Assembly: GCA_946965045.2 (NCBI GenBank)
Contig: OX337239.1
Coordinates: 2,751,268-2,815,267, forward strand
Length of the DNA: 64,000 nt
From: Epithemia pelagica
Lineage: Eukaryota; Bacillariophyta; Bacillariophyceae; Surirellales; Surirellaceae
Direction of reading: 5' to 3'
The notes under the pieces were generated by a model. That model worked only from the letters and a program-made list of their open reading frames with translations, was not told where the DNA came from and did not search any database. The stretch's first letter is position 1. Each line of letters starts with the position of its first letter. Below, one piece after another: positions 31,848-42,728 of the stretch. Both the position numbers and the translations under genes were made by a program.

Positions 31848-32654
31848 TCAAGAGATAACAGACAGGTGGTTTGTCGATTTGTCCCAGCCATTCATACTCC
31901 GTACATTCATTTGAGCTCGGCATTGACACACGCCGTCGATTGCTTCGGCTTCCATTGATGATATGGTGTACTCGTCCTTGTCATCAGGTATGTCATTGAT
32001 AATCACAGTCACTCGATCTCTTGGCTCACGCATATTGCCTTCCCAATCCAACATATTGGCCTCATTTGCCGCATATGCATCGGAGTGAGGATTCCAAATT
32101 GATGGGGTAAGGACGTAAGTGTCAAGACCAGTCATCAGATCGTCCTCCGATGGTCGTTGGGTGGAGAAGAATGAGAAGACTCCCCACAATGATAGTTGAA
32201 TCCGAAACCCCGTCGTCGGGAACACTACCGCATGGTCATCGGTTGTCGGATCTACCGTGTGGATTTTAGGCTTGTCATTGACGATGATGCCTGCCTCTCG
32301 CATGAGCAATGGTGGTATGAGATTATGTTCCATTGCTTTCACATATATCGCATTTCTCACCACTAGTATGTAAGTTTTGCCCTCGTATGGGCAGTCGTAT
32401 TTCAGTGCCGCGTCGACCAACTCTGCCGTAGTCGTGGAGTAGTCGGGCGAGAACGGGCTCACGTCCACCGTTCTTCCGGTCCAATTCAGAACGTAAACGT
32501 TGCGTCCAACCACGGGCATGTTGGCATGGCTGTCGAGTTCCGTTCTGGAACCGCCATCGGTTGACATCTCTTCCATGTCGTCATGAGTCATATCACTTGC
32601 AGCCACGAGAGCCGCAAAGTGTTGTTGGGAGATTTGAATTTTTCCAGGATCCAA
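31848..32654 (-). pseudogene. Element A aspartic protease region
   Basis: Open frame of 268 residues. The active-site motif ELDSHANMPVVG (about residues 38-49) is the LDSHA(D/N) form of the retropepsin D-S/T-G site seen in diatom copia elements. Downstream blocks YILVVRNAIYVKAMEHNLIP and MREAGIIVNDKPKIH are the usual spacer before integrase. The Asn in place of the commoner Asp after the site is a variant. It is separated from gag and integrase by frame changes at both ends. Confidence 0.85.
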
Positions 32655-32731
32655 GTGGTTGTTGTGTCCGGCTGCAGTGATTGTCCTCCTCCTCGTGACG
32701 TCGTGGAGGAGATGTTCACCACCGGACCTCG

Positions 32732-34339
32732 TCAGGCCTTTGCCTGTTTCAGGATGGATCGTAGGGTGACTTTGGGTTTGGGTTTGTCATCAGCTTTGGG
32801 CTTCGTTTCATCGAGTTGTTGCGCCACTGCTGCCTGTACGAGGCTGGCAATGTTGGCTTCTTCATCCTCAGCTTTTGACTCCTCTTGAACCAATTTCTTT
32901 AGTTCCTTAGCAATCACCGCTGCGATCTGCTTTTTCGTCCCTTTGAATCGCTTATTGCCTCCAGAGGTGTTGTCAGAGTCCTTTTTAGGCGGCGGGTTCT
33001 TCGTCCGCCACTCTCGTAATTCGTCCTTTTGCTCTTTCGACAATCCACGGTACTCATCCGGTGTATGGTATCGAAGATGCACACCGGTTTTGCCTATACT
33101 GGCTTTGCGTTTCTTCGTTGTCGCAGTTGCACTGGAGGCTTGGGCCGTCGGGTCATCATCGATCCCTTCAGCAGCATCAACCGCGGAGATTTGGGAGGAT
33201 CCGCATTTATTCGACGCCGTTGCGCGGCGTTTGGCCACTGGATCGTAAGGCAAGAGATGAGCTGCCGCTCTTTCAAAATCATTTCGCATTCCAGTCGGGC
33301 CGTCGTCGGTCCGAATACTGGCCATGGCAGCTTGCAGACCAGCATCCGAGCAATGGATGCCTTCCAACAGATAGCTCACTCTTGTGTGGGAATTCGGGAG
33401 TTGATACTCCACATGGGCAGCACATTGCTGCATCGAAACGAAGGCGTTTCTGTGTTGCCCAATAAAACCTTCTAAAGGAAAGTTGGATTGCCCCTTCCAA
33501 ATCCTGGTATGTAGAAGGTCGTCTTGCTTCTTCAATTCGGCCTCCCACTTGTCCTTTCCAGCGTATTGGTTGGTAAGAGCCAACCATGCTCCCCTTCCAT
33601 CCTTGCCGGGTTGGAATGGCTTGATCGAAGCTGCATAGACAGTCCCTCGTGTCGCCTCTTCCAAATGTAATAGACAGCCGCGTTGTCATCGCGATACAAC
33701 TCATGGGCATGAGAGGCTCGGGCAATCAATTCCCCCTTCAACGGATCCATGTTCTTCCGAATGCGGCTTATTCGTCAGAAGGGCTGGGGCAGCAACAGGG
33801 ACATCCACAGTTGCTCGCGTGACGTAAGCCAACGGAATGGTCCGAACACCGATAACTCGATAGAGGAAATCGTGGAAAGCTTCCGACCACTTGATTATTG
33901 GTAGAGCCTTGCTAATCTTGGGCACCTCAGGAACATCATCGTCCTTCTTACGGGCCTGTAGGGCCTTCCACTGTACTTCGAAATTCCGAATGACATGCGT
34001 CCATCGTAGATTCGCAGTGGTCAATTCACGGTCCGCTGTATTGTAGTAGCGAACGATGTCGCATGCTACACTCTAGCGGTGTTGGGACTTGGCCCCGAAA
34101 ATGAACGGTGGTGTCGGTATCGTTGCACCAGGAGCCGCCCCGGGGTTGGGATCAGGGATTCGCCCTGCCGGTTTCCTGAGGTTATCAGCTAATTGCTGCA
34201 AAGATTCCTTGTCGAAATCGGCTAGATCCGCAACAACCGCGATACCTTCCACTTGAAGTTGGACAACCGTTGCGTGTGGGATGCCCATTTGGGCCGGTTG
34301 TTCAAAGAACGCTAACGTCTGCGCTGCAGTAAGTATCAT
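32732..34339 (-). pseudogene. Element A gag
   Basis: Starts at the ATG complementary to 34337-34339 (MILTAAQTLAFFEQPAQMGI) and continues in three further frames: 34073-34339, 33701-34024, then 32732-33664, the longest at 310 residues (RGAWLALTNQYAGKDKWEAE, WKGQSNFPLEGFIGQHRNAF, then a Lys-rich TPDEYRGLSKEQKDELREW segment). The gag organisation (N-terminal domain, capsid-like helical region, Lys/Asp-rich tail without a clear CCHC knuckle) parallels element B. Frameshifts near 34050 and 33700 disable it. Confidence 0.8.
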
Positions 34340-34381
34340 CGTCGTCAATCAATCTTTGTACTGCACGTGAAAAACTCGCCA

Positions 34382-34396
34382 GTGGGTCTGATAAAC
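34382..34396 (-). other. Primer-binding site of element A
   Basis: GTGGGTCTGATAAAC on the plus strand, identical to 48329-48343 of element B although the LTR and gag differ. It adjoins TGCTGAAAA, whose complement ends in CA as an LTR should. Gag starts 43 bp downstream. Confidence 0.65.
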
Positions 34397-34575
34397 TGCT
34401 GAAAATTCGCGGTAAATCAAACTATAATATGTTTCACATCTACTTGGGAACTTTCACACATTCGCTAATTCCCTCACATTTTGGCGACGTGGCTCGCCCG
34501 GCTATTTTATCCGTTTGGCACCCGTTATTTCAACAAGTGAGCATTTACTCCACTGAATGTGATCCGCTGATTCTT

Positions 34576-35022
34576 CTACTTTACTGCTTCTCTAAATTTA
34601 TTGTCGGCGAATATTCCATTGTCGGCATGATAATGTTTAATCGTCACGCCGTGGGTGTCCGCCCATTCTTCGAAAAGGTTCTTCCCCTCGATCGTATCCT
34701 TGGCTGATGTAGATCGTTGTACGTATACATAACCTATCCCTGAGTAGTGGTCGACAAAGATGGTAGCCACTCTATATCGATCCCGTGTTGGAGTCCCTCG
34801 TAGATGGCCGATATAACCCGGAGTGTTGGAGATCATTTGATCCACGGGTACAACTACATGACATGCTTTTATAATGGTTCTGATGATAAAGAACAACTGT
34901 TGTCTTGACAGCCATAAAGATAGATTCTCTATATATTGTCGTCTATCAATTATCTCCATTATGCATGGCAGTGCTTGAGCATCTCGTTCCTTGTATCCTG
35001 TGCTGAATTGCCAAGAGCTCAT
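34576..35022 (-). pseudogene. copia integrase fragment of another family
   Basis: A single frame of 148 residues contains the integrase core: VPVDQMISNTPGYIGHLRGT (first Asp), VATIFVDHYSGIGYVYVQRS, LFEEWADTHGVTIKHYHADN (second Asp) and NKFREAVK at its end. This DH-SG...HADNG-F arrangement is typical of copia integrases. It is truncated before the catalytic Glu, where the upstream LTR region of element A begins, so A may have inserted here. Upstream, toward 35090, no zinc-binding domain was recognised. Confidence 0.75.
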
Positions 35023-35487
35023 GTCCGCGCAGATGAAAACGTGTGAAAGCCAGACGCAATGAATGACTCAAACTGATCCGGATCAGGCTAGGAGGAAGAC
35101 AAATGCGCCCCAATGCTAACAGGAGAAAGAAGAGAACACGTGCACAGGAGGATACATACTCAATCATTGACACTTACAATGGAATATGGAAAAGTAGGCA
35201 AGCCTATTCTGTGTTCTGTGACCGTCACGTGGATGCGGGGTGCGGGGTGTGCGTTGTGTTTGTGCGTTGTGTTTGTGGGGTGTGGGGTGAGACCTGATCT
35301 GGATCAGACTAGAGGGAAAGAAGGAAGGGAAACACGTGCGACGGACAGAGTAGCAAATAATAGCAAACGGTTCAATCAACGGTTGGGTGAACCGATTATG
35401 GGAATTGATAAGTCATCGATTACGTGAAGCCGGCGCTGAACGTATCAACGGGAAATGCATCGGAACAGAGTAAAAGTGGCACAAAGT

Positions 35488-35600
35488 TACATGTATGCAA
35501 ACGGACAATACATGTAACCAACTTGGTGACATGTTTTCAAATGGACAATAAATGTAACCAAATTGATTACATGTATTCCAACGAACAATACATGTATCCA
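35488..35600. repeat. Short tandem repeat, about 45 bp x 2.5
   Basis: ACATGTA-NCAAACGGACAATACATGTAACCAA recurs three times with drift between 35488 and 35600. Confidence 0.8.
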
Positions 35601-35655
35601 CTTGCAACGTGGGTTAGATGGGCACAAAAGGATAATACATAATACATGGAGCCGT

Positions 35656-35928
35656 TTAATCGGAGTCCTCTTTAGTTTCGTCTTCGTCTTCATCACTTTC
35701 AGTTCAGACCATCGACTGATCACTGTCAAGCCACACAACTTCCTTGTTCAACTCTTCATCGGAATCATCATTGGGCTCTTGGGGCTTCTTAGCTTTGTGT
35801 TTCAACCTCCTTACGCTCCTCTGAATACGGTTGAAGAGCACCTCAGCATGGATAAGCTCGATCTGAATTTGAGATATGAGTTGGCTCAACTCTTTTAAGT
35901 GACCCATGAGTCTGTCTTGACCTGACAT
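35656..35928 (-). pseudogene. Small coiled-coil protein with acidic tail, one in-frame TGA
   Basis: Starts at the ATG complementary to 35926-35928 (MSGQDRLMGHLKELSQLISQ). About 55 residues are helical and Leu/Ile/Gln-rich, followed by a basic patch (RRLKHKAKKP) and an acidic stretch. A TGA at 35704-35706 is followed in the same frame by TESDEDEDETKEDSD and TAA (35656-35658), so the acidic tail is split by one stop. Its position between the direct repeats makes it the only gene of that element. The coiled coil, basic patch and acidic tail arrangement resembles the 4331-4903 protein, without clear sequence identity. Confidence 0.5.
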
Positions 35929-36147
35929 GATCAATACAAGTATGCGGGAAATCCACAGGAGGATACGCACTCAATTATTGACACTGACAGTACAATGGAA
36001 AATGGAAAAGTTGGCAAGCCTATTCTGTGTTCTGTGACCGTCACGTGGATGCGGGGTGCGGGGTGTGTGTTGTGTGTTGTGTTTGTGGGGTGCGGGGTGA
36101 GACAGCATTGGTTCACCATTCTGATGCTTTTCATTATTTTTGCTGTC

Positions 36148-36499
36148 ATGGATCCTGAAAGCAGTTTTGTGGGTCACTTTTTGACAGATGTCGGAGACGT
36201 TGTGTCTCTCTGGGAACAGGCCCAAACGAAGATTAGGGAGAGATTCACGGTGAAAGGGAAGTTTGACAGGGCGGAGTTCCAATCTCTTTTCATAGACACT
36301 GGAGAAGGGTACTCTGACAGAGTCCGTGATCCTACGTTGAAGTTAGTCTACCAATGCCTGGAAACTACCTTTGCTGCCTCGTCTTTTTCAAACGTCCGTA
36401 ACCTAAACAGTAAGTCCTCAGCTATTGCTATTGCTTTTTGATCTGGCGTACCTCATCTTACTTCTAAGACTATCTACAGATCAACGACTTTCCTCGTGA
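36148..36499 (+). CDS. Small intron-containing gene, function unknown
   Basis: ATG 36148-36150 opens a frame with balanced composition (HFLTDVGDVVSLWEQAQTKI, KFDRAEFQSLFIDTGEGYSD, LKLVYQCLETTFAASSFSN). A consensus intron follows: GTAAGT at 36410-36415 and CTACAG ending at 36479, 70 bp in all, with a pyrimidine-rich 3' half, typical of compact stramenopile introns. Splicing joins codon 88 to NQRLSS and a TGA at 36497-36499, giving about 94 residues. Retention would end at 36440-36442. It could also be the first exons of a longer gene continuing to 37.2 kb in another frame. No domain recognised. Confidence 0.5.
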
Positions 36500-38240
36500 C
36501 CGACATGTCTTCGCCAGTCCTCAAGGGAGGGAAATAAACCCGTCGCTTTGACGGGTTCACTGCCTTGTCCTCAGAAGATCTTCCCATGGGAGGATCTTCT
36601 GCTAGAAGGACGGGACTGGTTAAGACTTTTTTCCGGTCAATGACTTCGAGTGTCAGTCGCCTCGGTCGACAATGTCTCCTCCGGTTCTCAAGGGAGGGAG
36701 ATCAACCAGCATTGAAGGACGGGACTGGGGAAGACATTGTCAGCCAGGCAGAAAAAGGAGAACTTGCAAGAGGGACAAGTCGAGGTCGATGTCGTGTCCT
36801 GCGTCCATACCTTCCAGTCCCGCAAGAATTCGTCGAAGTGCACGAGAGCAGCGAAACGCGTCTTCCAAGGATCTTCAGTGCCTCGTTCTCGTTCGAAAAC
36901 AAATCGGAAGGTCAAGAAGAGAAGAAAGCACGAAGCCCTTGTCACCGTCGAAGAGTCACCGTCGAAGAGGCTCCGGAGAGTAGCAAAATGAACCCCACAT
37001 TCTGGCTGAAGGAAATTGATGTCCAGAGAGAGGAGCTGGTGATGTCCTCCCCATTTTTTGCTCTCTGTCTCCATTCAAGTCGACGGATGTTGGGCATGGA
37101 GGAGCAATCTTCCATCAAGGTCCGGACTCGATCCCAGTCTTCATCAAGGCCCCGAACGAGCATGTTACAACCAAACAGGTCCAGATGAAGGTGATGAGGA
37201 TTTTTGAACGATTGGAGAAGGTACGTCGTCCAACGCAACGATGCAAATCGAGATTTGTCGGCCTTGAGTCTCATGACTCATCGTACATCACTATGGGCCA
37301 ACGCGCCAATCGTGGAGGGCCTGGCGTGTTGAACTCCAAGATGAATCTGCTGAAGTCTCGAGAGAAGCAGCTAGTAGTTCGTTTTGTCCGACAAATCAAA
37401 GAAGTCTTCCGTCGGTGGGTTGATTGGAGTGTTGTTTTCGGGTTCTCAGTCACGAGACAGGTACAAGGCTTCCCCAGTCTTTCGTGCAAAAACAAAGAGT
37501 CGACCTTCTTTTCATCCATCGCATTTGGAAGGAATGTGTTCCTTGGAGCGTATACCGATGAAGACTTCGGATATTCGGTTGTGGTGGCCATGGCAGTGGA
37601 TCTGGAGAAAGCTGGAGATTCCGTGCCTGTCAGAAGTAGTTGCAGCAGACACCACCAGGTTATCATGGCAGGTTGATGTTGAACGCTTCAAGATGGAAGA
37701 TTTCCTCATGCTGGATATATGTCATAGTTTGGTGGAGCAATCAGTTATCAAAGATAATGTCTTTGCCAATAGGCTTAGTGGAATGTTTTCCCCTTGGGAA
37801 GTATATGTGACAAATTCTTTTTGGGACGCTTCTTGGGCAGCAAATGTACTCATATCCTCCCAATGTAGTTGGGGACAGTATTAAAGTTGAATAAACAGGA
37901 CATGTACCCATGAGTGGTGATGTGGGTGACATCTCTGTAGATGATCTGATTTACATGAGGACTCCTCTACTAAATTTGGATGGCAATATATCAAACGAGG
38001 TGCAACTTGTTCTGTAGCTACCCCTCCAATCTCTTGTGCTCGCTGAATATAGGCAGCAAAGCCTATAGATTGACTGGTTTTGACAATGATGTCATCTTTC
38101 GTCAACCAAATCTGCTCACTTGTTCCACCTAGTTTCCATAACTTCTACATTGGAAGCACATTGAGGAAGATCCGACAAGAAGCAGCAAGATTCTTGTCTC
38201 GCAAAACCAGCTCATCTTCGTACAATACAAATGAGATTTG
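36500..38240. other. Unresolved coding-like region
   Basis: Long overlapping frames occur on both strands (plus 36565-37188 and 37185-37676; minus 36688-37074, 36942-37274 and 37271-37666), and I cannot choose between them. The minus frame at 36942-37274 has an LRR-like flavour (HHLHLDLFGCNMLVRG, MPNIRRLEW). A diverged duplication of GTCTTCGCCAGTCCTCAAGGG (36508) and GTCTCCTCCGGTTCTCAAGGG (36673) and the hairpin GAAGATCTTCCCATGGGAGGATCTTC (36577-36602) are present. Probably a decayed gene. Confidence 0.35.
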
Positions 38241-38244
38241 TGTC

Positions 38245-38520
38245 CATGGTACTTGAGAGGCCAAAGAAGAATGGGGTTTCAAATTCGTTCCCTTTTAGAA
38301 GAGTGTATCTTTGTTCAACTGCATATGATTGGAGTGGGCATTACAACACAAGTACATACATTTGTCACGTGATGGATGTGTCCATGGTACTTGAGAGGCC
38401 AAAGAAGAATGGGGTTTCAAATTTGTTCCCTTTTGGAAGAGTGTATCTATGTTCAACTGCATACGATTGGAGTGGGCGTTACAACACAAGTACATACATT
38501 TGTCACGTGATGGATCATGG
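38245..38520. repeat. Tandem duplication, 138 bp x 2
   Basis: CATGGTACTTGAGAGGCCAA begins at 38245 and 38383; the units differ at only a few bases. The period is a multiple of three, and a plus frame (38231-38587) and a minus frame (38295-38651) both stay open through it. Confidence 0.93.
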
Positions 38521-39671
38521 CTTGGTGTGGCTTGGACTACACAGAGCTCTATGGCATATGCATGGTTTATATCAGCCTCTCTTTTGATGTCCTTGATGCT
38601 ATCAAGACTGTGCGTCTCATTCATGGACCTCCCTCTTTGACCGTTGCACACGACAAGCGCATGAAGATTGGTTACTATTTTGAGGGGACGTATGTCTTCA
38701 GCATATTCACAAACAATGTCTCTACCAAAACACTTTTGGTACTGCAGTCACGGTCTTATTCCTTGAGTTGATGCTGGCTTCCAATGGCTGTACGCTTAGT
38801 TCCCAATTTCTTGGAAAACTTGTTGGTGAATTCTCTGCTCATCACAGTTTTGGCCTTATCGTCGATGGAATCAGTTGAAAACTTCTGCTTATGGTGATTG
38901 TGAGGTTGGATGTTCTTGGTGATTTGCTGTTGGTGGCTGTAGTGTTGGTTTGTTTTTATCGTCGCCAGTGATGCGGTGTTTGGGAGAAAGGGGCAACATC
39001 ATCAGTCGGGAGCCGGGTGGTTGGTGTGGCGGTAGCAGTGGTTGGGCTTGATGGTGTGCGGAGGGTGGTACATGTCGGACACGACGTGTTGTTTTGGGTT
39101 CTGGCGGGCACTTTTGACGGTGCGTTGTGTTCCCTGGGTGACAGTGTGTTGTTCGAAGTGTCACGTTGGCACGGCCATATTCCAATACGCAGCAGGAAAG
39201 GGCTTTTTCCATGGCAACTTGGTTTGATGGGAACCTGGTTCAAAAGCAGAAACCAGAAACTCTGGAGAAAAGGCTCATGACATCCCTACATGACATCCCT
39301 GGGTCACCGAGTCCTTCTTCGCGATTCCACCGTCGACACCTCAATCCCACCACCAACGTCCTGATCCTGACGCCTCCCATTCCTCCTCCCATGACCCTCT
39401 GAGTGTGTAAAGTTCTTACACCAGGGAGGTTATTTTGAATGGTGGCAACTAGTTGGTATACTGTTCTGATGGCAGCCTTGTGGATACCTTTGAAGCTGCC
39501 GAAGAGGTGCTCCTCTATTACGCTGATATTTCCCAAGGTGGTACTTTTTGCCGGGCCGCAGTCCTCCTAGTACCCCTTTGGCGACTCCAGCCGAAATCAT
39601 CACCCGTCCTACACTTCCTGGACCACGCACTCCTCCATCTCCGCTGGGCCAGTTACACCCCGTCGTACACT
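38521..39671. other. No gene recognised
   Basis: Several 60-100 codon frames on both strands; the minus one at 38956-39243 is Thr/Pro-rich and low in complexity. Nothing supports a specific product. Confidence 0.35.
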
Positions 39672-40145
39672 TCATCTAAGGAGGGAATGATACGCCGGTT
39701 TACAGCGGTTAATTATCGAGAAAAAAGCGCCCCTAAGCACAACCTACTGGGATCATCCTCGCGTCCTACTGAGAACACGCATGCACCTATGAGGACACAC
39801 GCAAGCCCCTTCATGACATTTTTACCCAAAAAAGTGCTTTCCAAAACCAGCAAGCGCATGAACCACATCTCACCAACTCAAACACCATTCACAGTCCAGA
39901 AGCAACAGTCAGCACATCCCTCCAACTTCATGTGCAGTCATGAAGCAACAGCCCCTCCAATGTATGCACTTATCCTTAATTGTGTCACATCACCGTCATG
40001 CGCATGTTTCCAGCCTCAAGCACAAGCTTCCATGTGAATTCAGTGCATTTGACTAACACCATGCACACACCCCCAGCAACAACCAGTGAATGAATGGTAC
40101 ATAATACATGAAGCTATATAGGAGTATATGAAATGAAATCAATTG
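39672..40145 (+). repeat. Left subterminal repeat shared with 52108-52625
   Basis: Direct-orientation similarity over about 470 bp, from TCATCTAAGG to GTATATGAAA, including TTAATTATCGA-AA-AAAGCGCCCCTAAG and GTGTCACATCACC-TCATGCGCATG. The 52-kb copy is longer through a local duplication of CAGTCAAGAACCA-AGTCATCACA. Confidence 0.88.
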
Positions 40146-40407
40146 TCACTCTGATCTATCACCACCATCGTATTTGAGGCTTTTTTGAAGGCCTTGCCAC
40201 AGCATCATCATCTTCATACCCCATACAAGAGTGACATTGCCGACAGAGAAACTGCATGAACCTGTTACTGCAGTTGCCTGCTCTGTCTTCACCAGCAATT
40301 TTCCCTTCCATGTCTTCCAAATAGTCCATACCATCCTCATTCATACATCGACTTGAGTTCCAAGTACCCAAATATTTGAAGCAAGGATGTAGGCATTCAA
40401 ATGACAA
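40146..40407 (-). CDS. Cys-rich C-terminal frame inside the TIR element
   Basis: Frame open for 86 codons without a convincing ATG at its 5' end, so probably an exon or gene end. Cysteines are clustered (CLHPC; then CSNRFMQFLCRQCHSCMG), as in a terminal zinc-binding domain of some transposases. The stop lies right at the inner edge of the left subterminal repeat, the same relation as the gene ending at 52598. No function can be assigned. Confidence 0.35.
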
Positions 40408-42200
40408 GGGCTCACTGCCTTGTGCTGCATAAATCTTCTATCCATATGAATTCATTGCATGCTACAAGGAAGAAAACTGCAACAAAATTGAAAGCACAGC
40501 TACAAAACCAATGATTGCGCCATCACCAACATTGTACATATGATCAAATCAACCAAGCCTTCTTATCAATGAACACATTCTGGAAAGGTTATCCTGGATG
40601 GATGCTCAAAGGCACAAACTAAAACCCAACTACAGCATCAAATAAAAATTGAAGAAGCATCAAATAAAAATCAAAGAAGCAGTTGAAATTGAAGAAAGTT
40701 AATCATGCTTCAAGTGAATACAAACTCTCTGTGCAAATAAAAATGTTGTGTTTTTAAACGTGACATGTCTAAGTTTATGTTTGTTTTCAGCATTGTTTCC
40801 AACAATCAGACATCTTCTCATTTTGAATTCATTTCATTGTCATTGTTTTTAGCCACTAATATGGGACAAGATGGGGCCATGCAAACAATCAACTTCTTGC
40901 ACAATTTCTACCTAAAAGTGGAAGATCTAAAACATTACAGGAAAATTTGAGGACTGCAATATCCCACAAATGTTTGATGAGAATCAACCCTAATGATTGT
41001 ATTTCCAAGTAATGTGGATGTTAATCCTAATAAGAATTGTTGTTAGGGTTGCATGCATCAGGCAGGAAAAGAGAAAGTTTGATGAAGGACAAAGAAGATT
41101 CTTGACAATAACAGAGTACAATTTCTCAACATTCTAGGATTTGAATGGGGTCAACAAAAAGGTGACGACTTGTGAAACAAGCATCATAGCAAGCTCAACA
41201 CATTTCAACTGCTGAAATATAATTACACAAGAGTACCAACAAAGTTGAGATTGCTAGACCACTGGGTTAGTACACAACAAGACCAGTACAAAAAGATGAA
41301 AATGTGGATGAAGTCAGTCATAACTCATAGAAAGATAGCACTACTTGAGCAATTGGACTTTTGTTGGGAATGAGAAAATCCTTGCACAGCAACTTCTGTT
41401 TCTTAATATGGTTAATGACCAGTCAATTCTAAGGACAACATCAATGATGCAATCATTTCATTTCTTGTGTATTTCTAACCTCATAATTTTTCTAAATATG
41501 AAAGCATGTATTGACGAGAGCAATGAATCCCAAGAGACCACCCCCGGGGACAACTACCATACACTGATTCTACTGATTCTACTATAAAAGAAAGAGCAAT
41601 ACATCACAAGAGACCCCTGGGGATTTGAGACAACTACAGTACACCAATTCTACTATAAAAGGAAGGGATGATGGAGGTCCACCATCTCTGTTTCCTGATA
41701 TTAGAGGTATCGAGCAACAGATATTTTGGAAAAAATGTACTCCTGAGCAGACCAGTTGAATTAACAAATATTACACATTCCATGGTGTCTGTCCAGTTGG
41801 GTGGGATGCTACCAAGGCAATATTTTGTGAAATGCTTTAGTATATGGGCAAGGATGTCTTGGGCAACTGTGGGACCTATGATGTGATGTTGTGGAACCAG
41901 AGGCGCGTGTTCACAAGTACTGGCATGAAAGCAAAGAGTTTTCCATTGCCCCTCCTGATGCATTGCCCCTCCTGATGGTGATGAATTGGTAAGACTCAAT
42001 TACTATAAGTACAACCTACCCAGCACTCCACTGGAAGATTACTTCATGGTCCAATACATCAGTTTGTAGGAACAGTTTCTTAGTAGTAGTCTAATGTAAG
42101 CTTTGATCGTTGGCAACACTGAAATTACGCTGTTAATTTAAGGACTGACATGGTTGTCACAATTTGATAACTCTTATACGTAATGATGAAGTAAGAATTA
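40408..42200. other. AT-rich interior, decayed
   Basis: Only short frames. A 41582-41999 minus frame and overlapping plus frames do not resemble known proteins. It may contain remains of the element's transposase. Confidence 0.35.
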
Positions 42201-42315
42201 GGTATTGGCTGGTGTGTTATAACTAATAAAGAAAAGATGGGAAAATTTTGCCTTCTTCAGTAGATGGTTGTTTGATCCCCTTATCCAGTAGAATAGAGAT
42301 ACATTCAACAAAAGC

Positions 42316-42728
42316 TCAAATTTCTACATCCTGCCACTCATACATTTTGTTCATCAATTGTTGAAGACTATCATGAAGATGACATGTGTTGAATGGTTCT
42401 GCACGGTTGTGGTTGTGCTCCAGATAGCTTTCAGTGCTCCAGATAGCTTTCAGAACCATATTCTGACCCATCATTATATTCATTTTGTTCATCAATTGTT
42501 GAAGACTATCATGAAGATGCCATGTGTTGAATGGTTCTGCATGGTTGTGGTTGTGCTCCAGATAGCCTTCAGTGCTCCAGATAGCTTCCAGAACCATATT
42601 CTGACCCATCATTATATTCATTTTGTTCATCAATTGTTGAAGACTATCATGAAGATGCCATGTGTTGAATGGTTCTGCACGGATGTGGTTGTGCTCCAGA
42701 TAGCTTTCAGTGCTCCAGATAGCTTTCC
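42316..42728. repeat. Tandem array, 138-bp unit, about 2.8 copies
   Basis: TTTTGTTCATCAATTGTTGAAGAC recurs at about 42346, 42484 and 42622. Within each unit GTGCTCCAGATAGC-TTCA is itself doubled. Both strands remain open across it (46 codons per unit). Confidence 0.92.

Larger units (their letters stand above)
30363..34396 (-). mobile_element. Ty1/copia element A, lacking RT and RNase H
   Basis: Primer site, gag, protease and integrase follow in the usual order on the minus strand, but the element stops just after the integrase C-terminus (a shifted frame reads IYEVEFANGQVRE to about 30363). RT and RNase H are missing, as is a 3' LTR. The start of its 5' LTR (TGCTGAAAATTCGCGG from 34397) is visible; the LTR's other end is not certain. 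Confidence 0.85.
35143..36103 (-). mobile_element. Small element with 150-bp direct terminal repeats
   Basis: 35143-35293 and 35954-36103 are about 90% identical direct repeats (CACAGGAGGATAC ... GGTGAGAC) around a single minus-strand ORF and a short tandem array. The size and layout resemble a TRIM-type non-autonomous LTR element. The repeats do not show TG/CA ends, so the class is uncertain. TGATCCGGATCAGGCTAG / TGATCTGGATCAGACTAG occur at 35071 and 35295. Confidence 0.5.

Noticed and set aside
36565-37274. Plus-strand 207-codon protein or minus-strand LRR protein.
   Set aside because: Long frames overlap on both strands with no decisive motif or splice pattern; left as unresolved.
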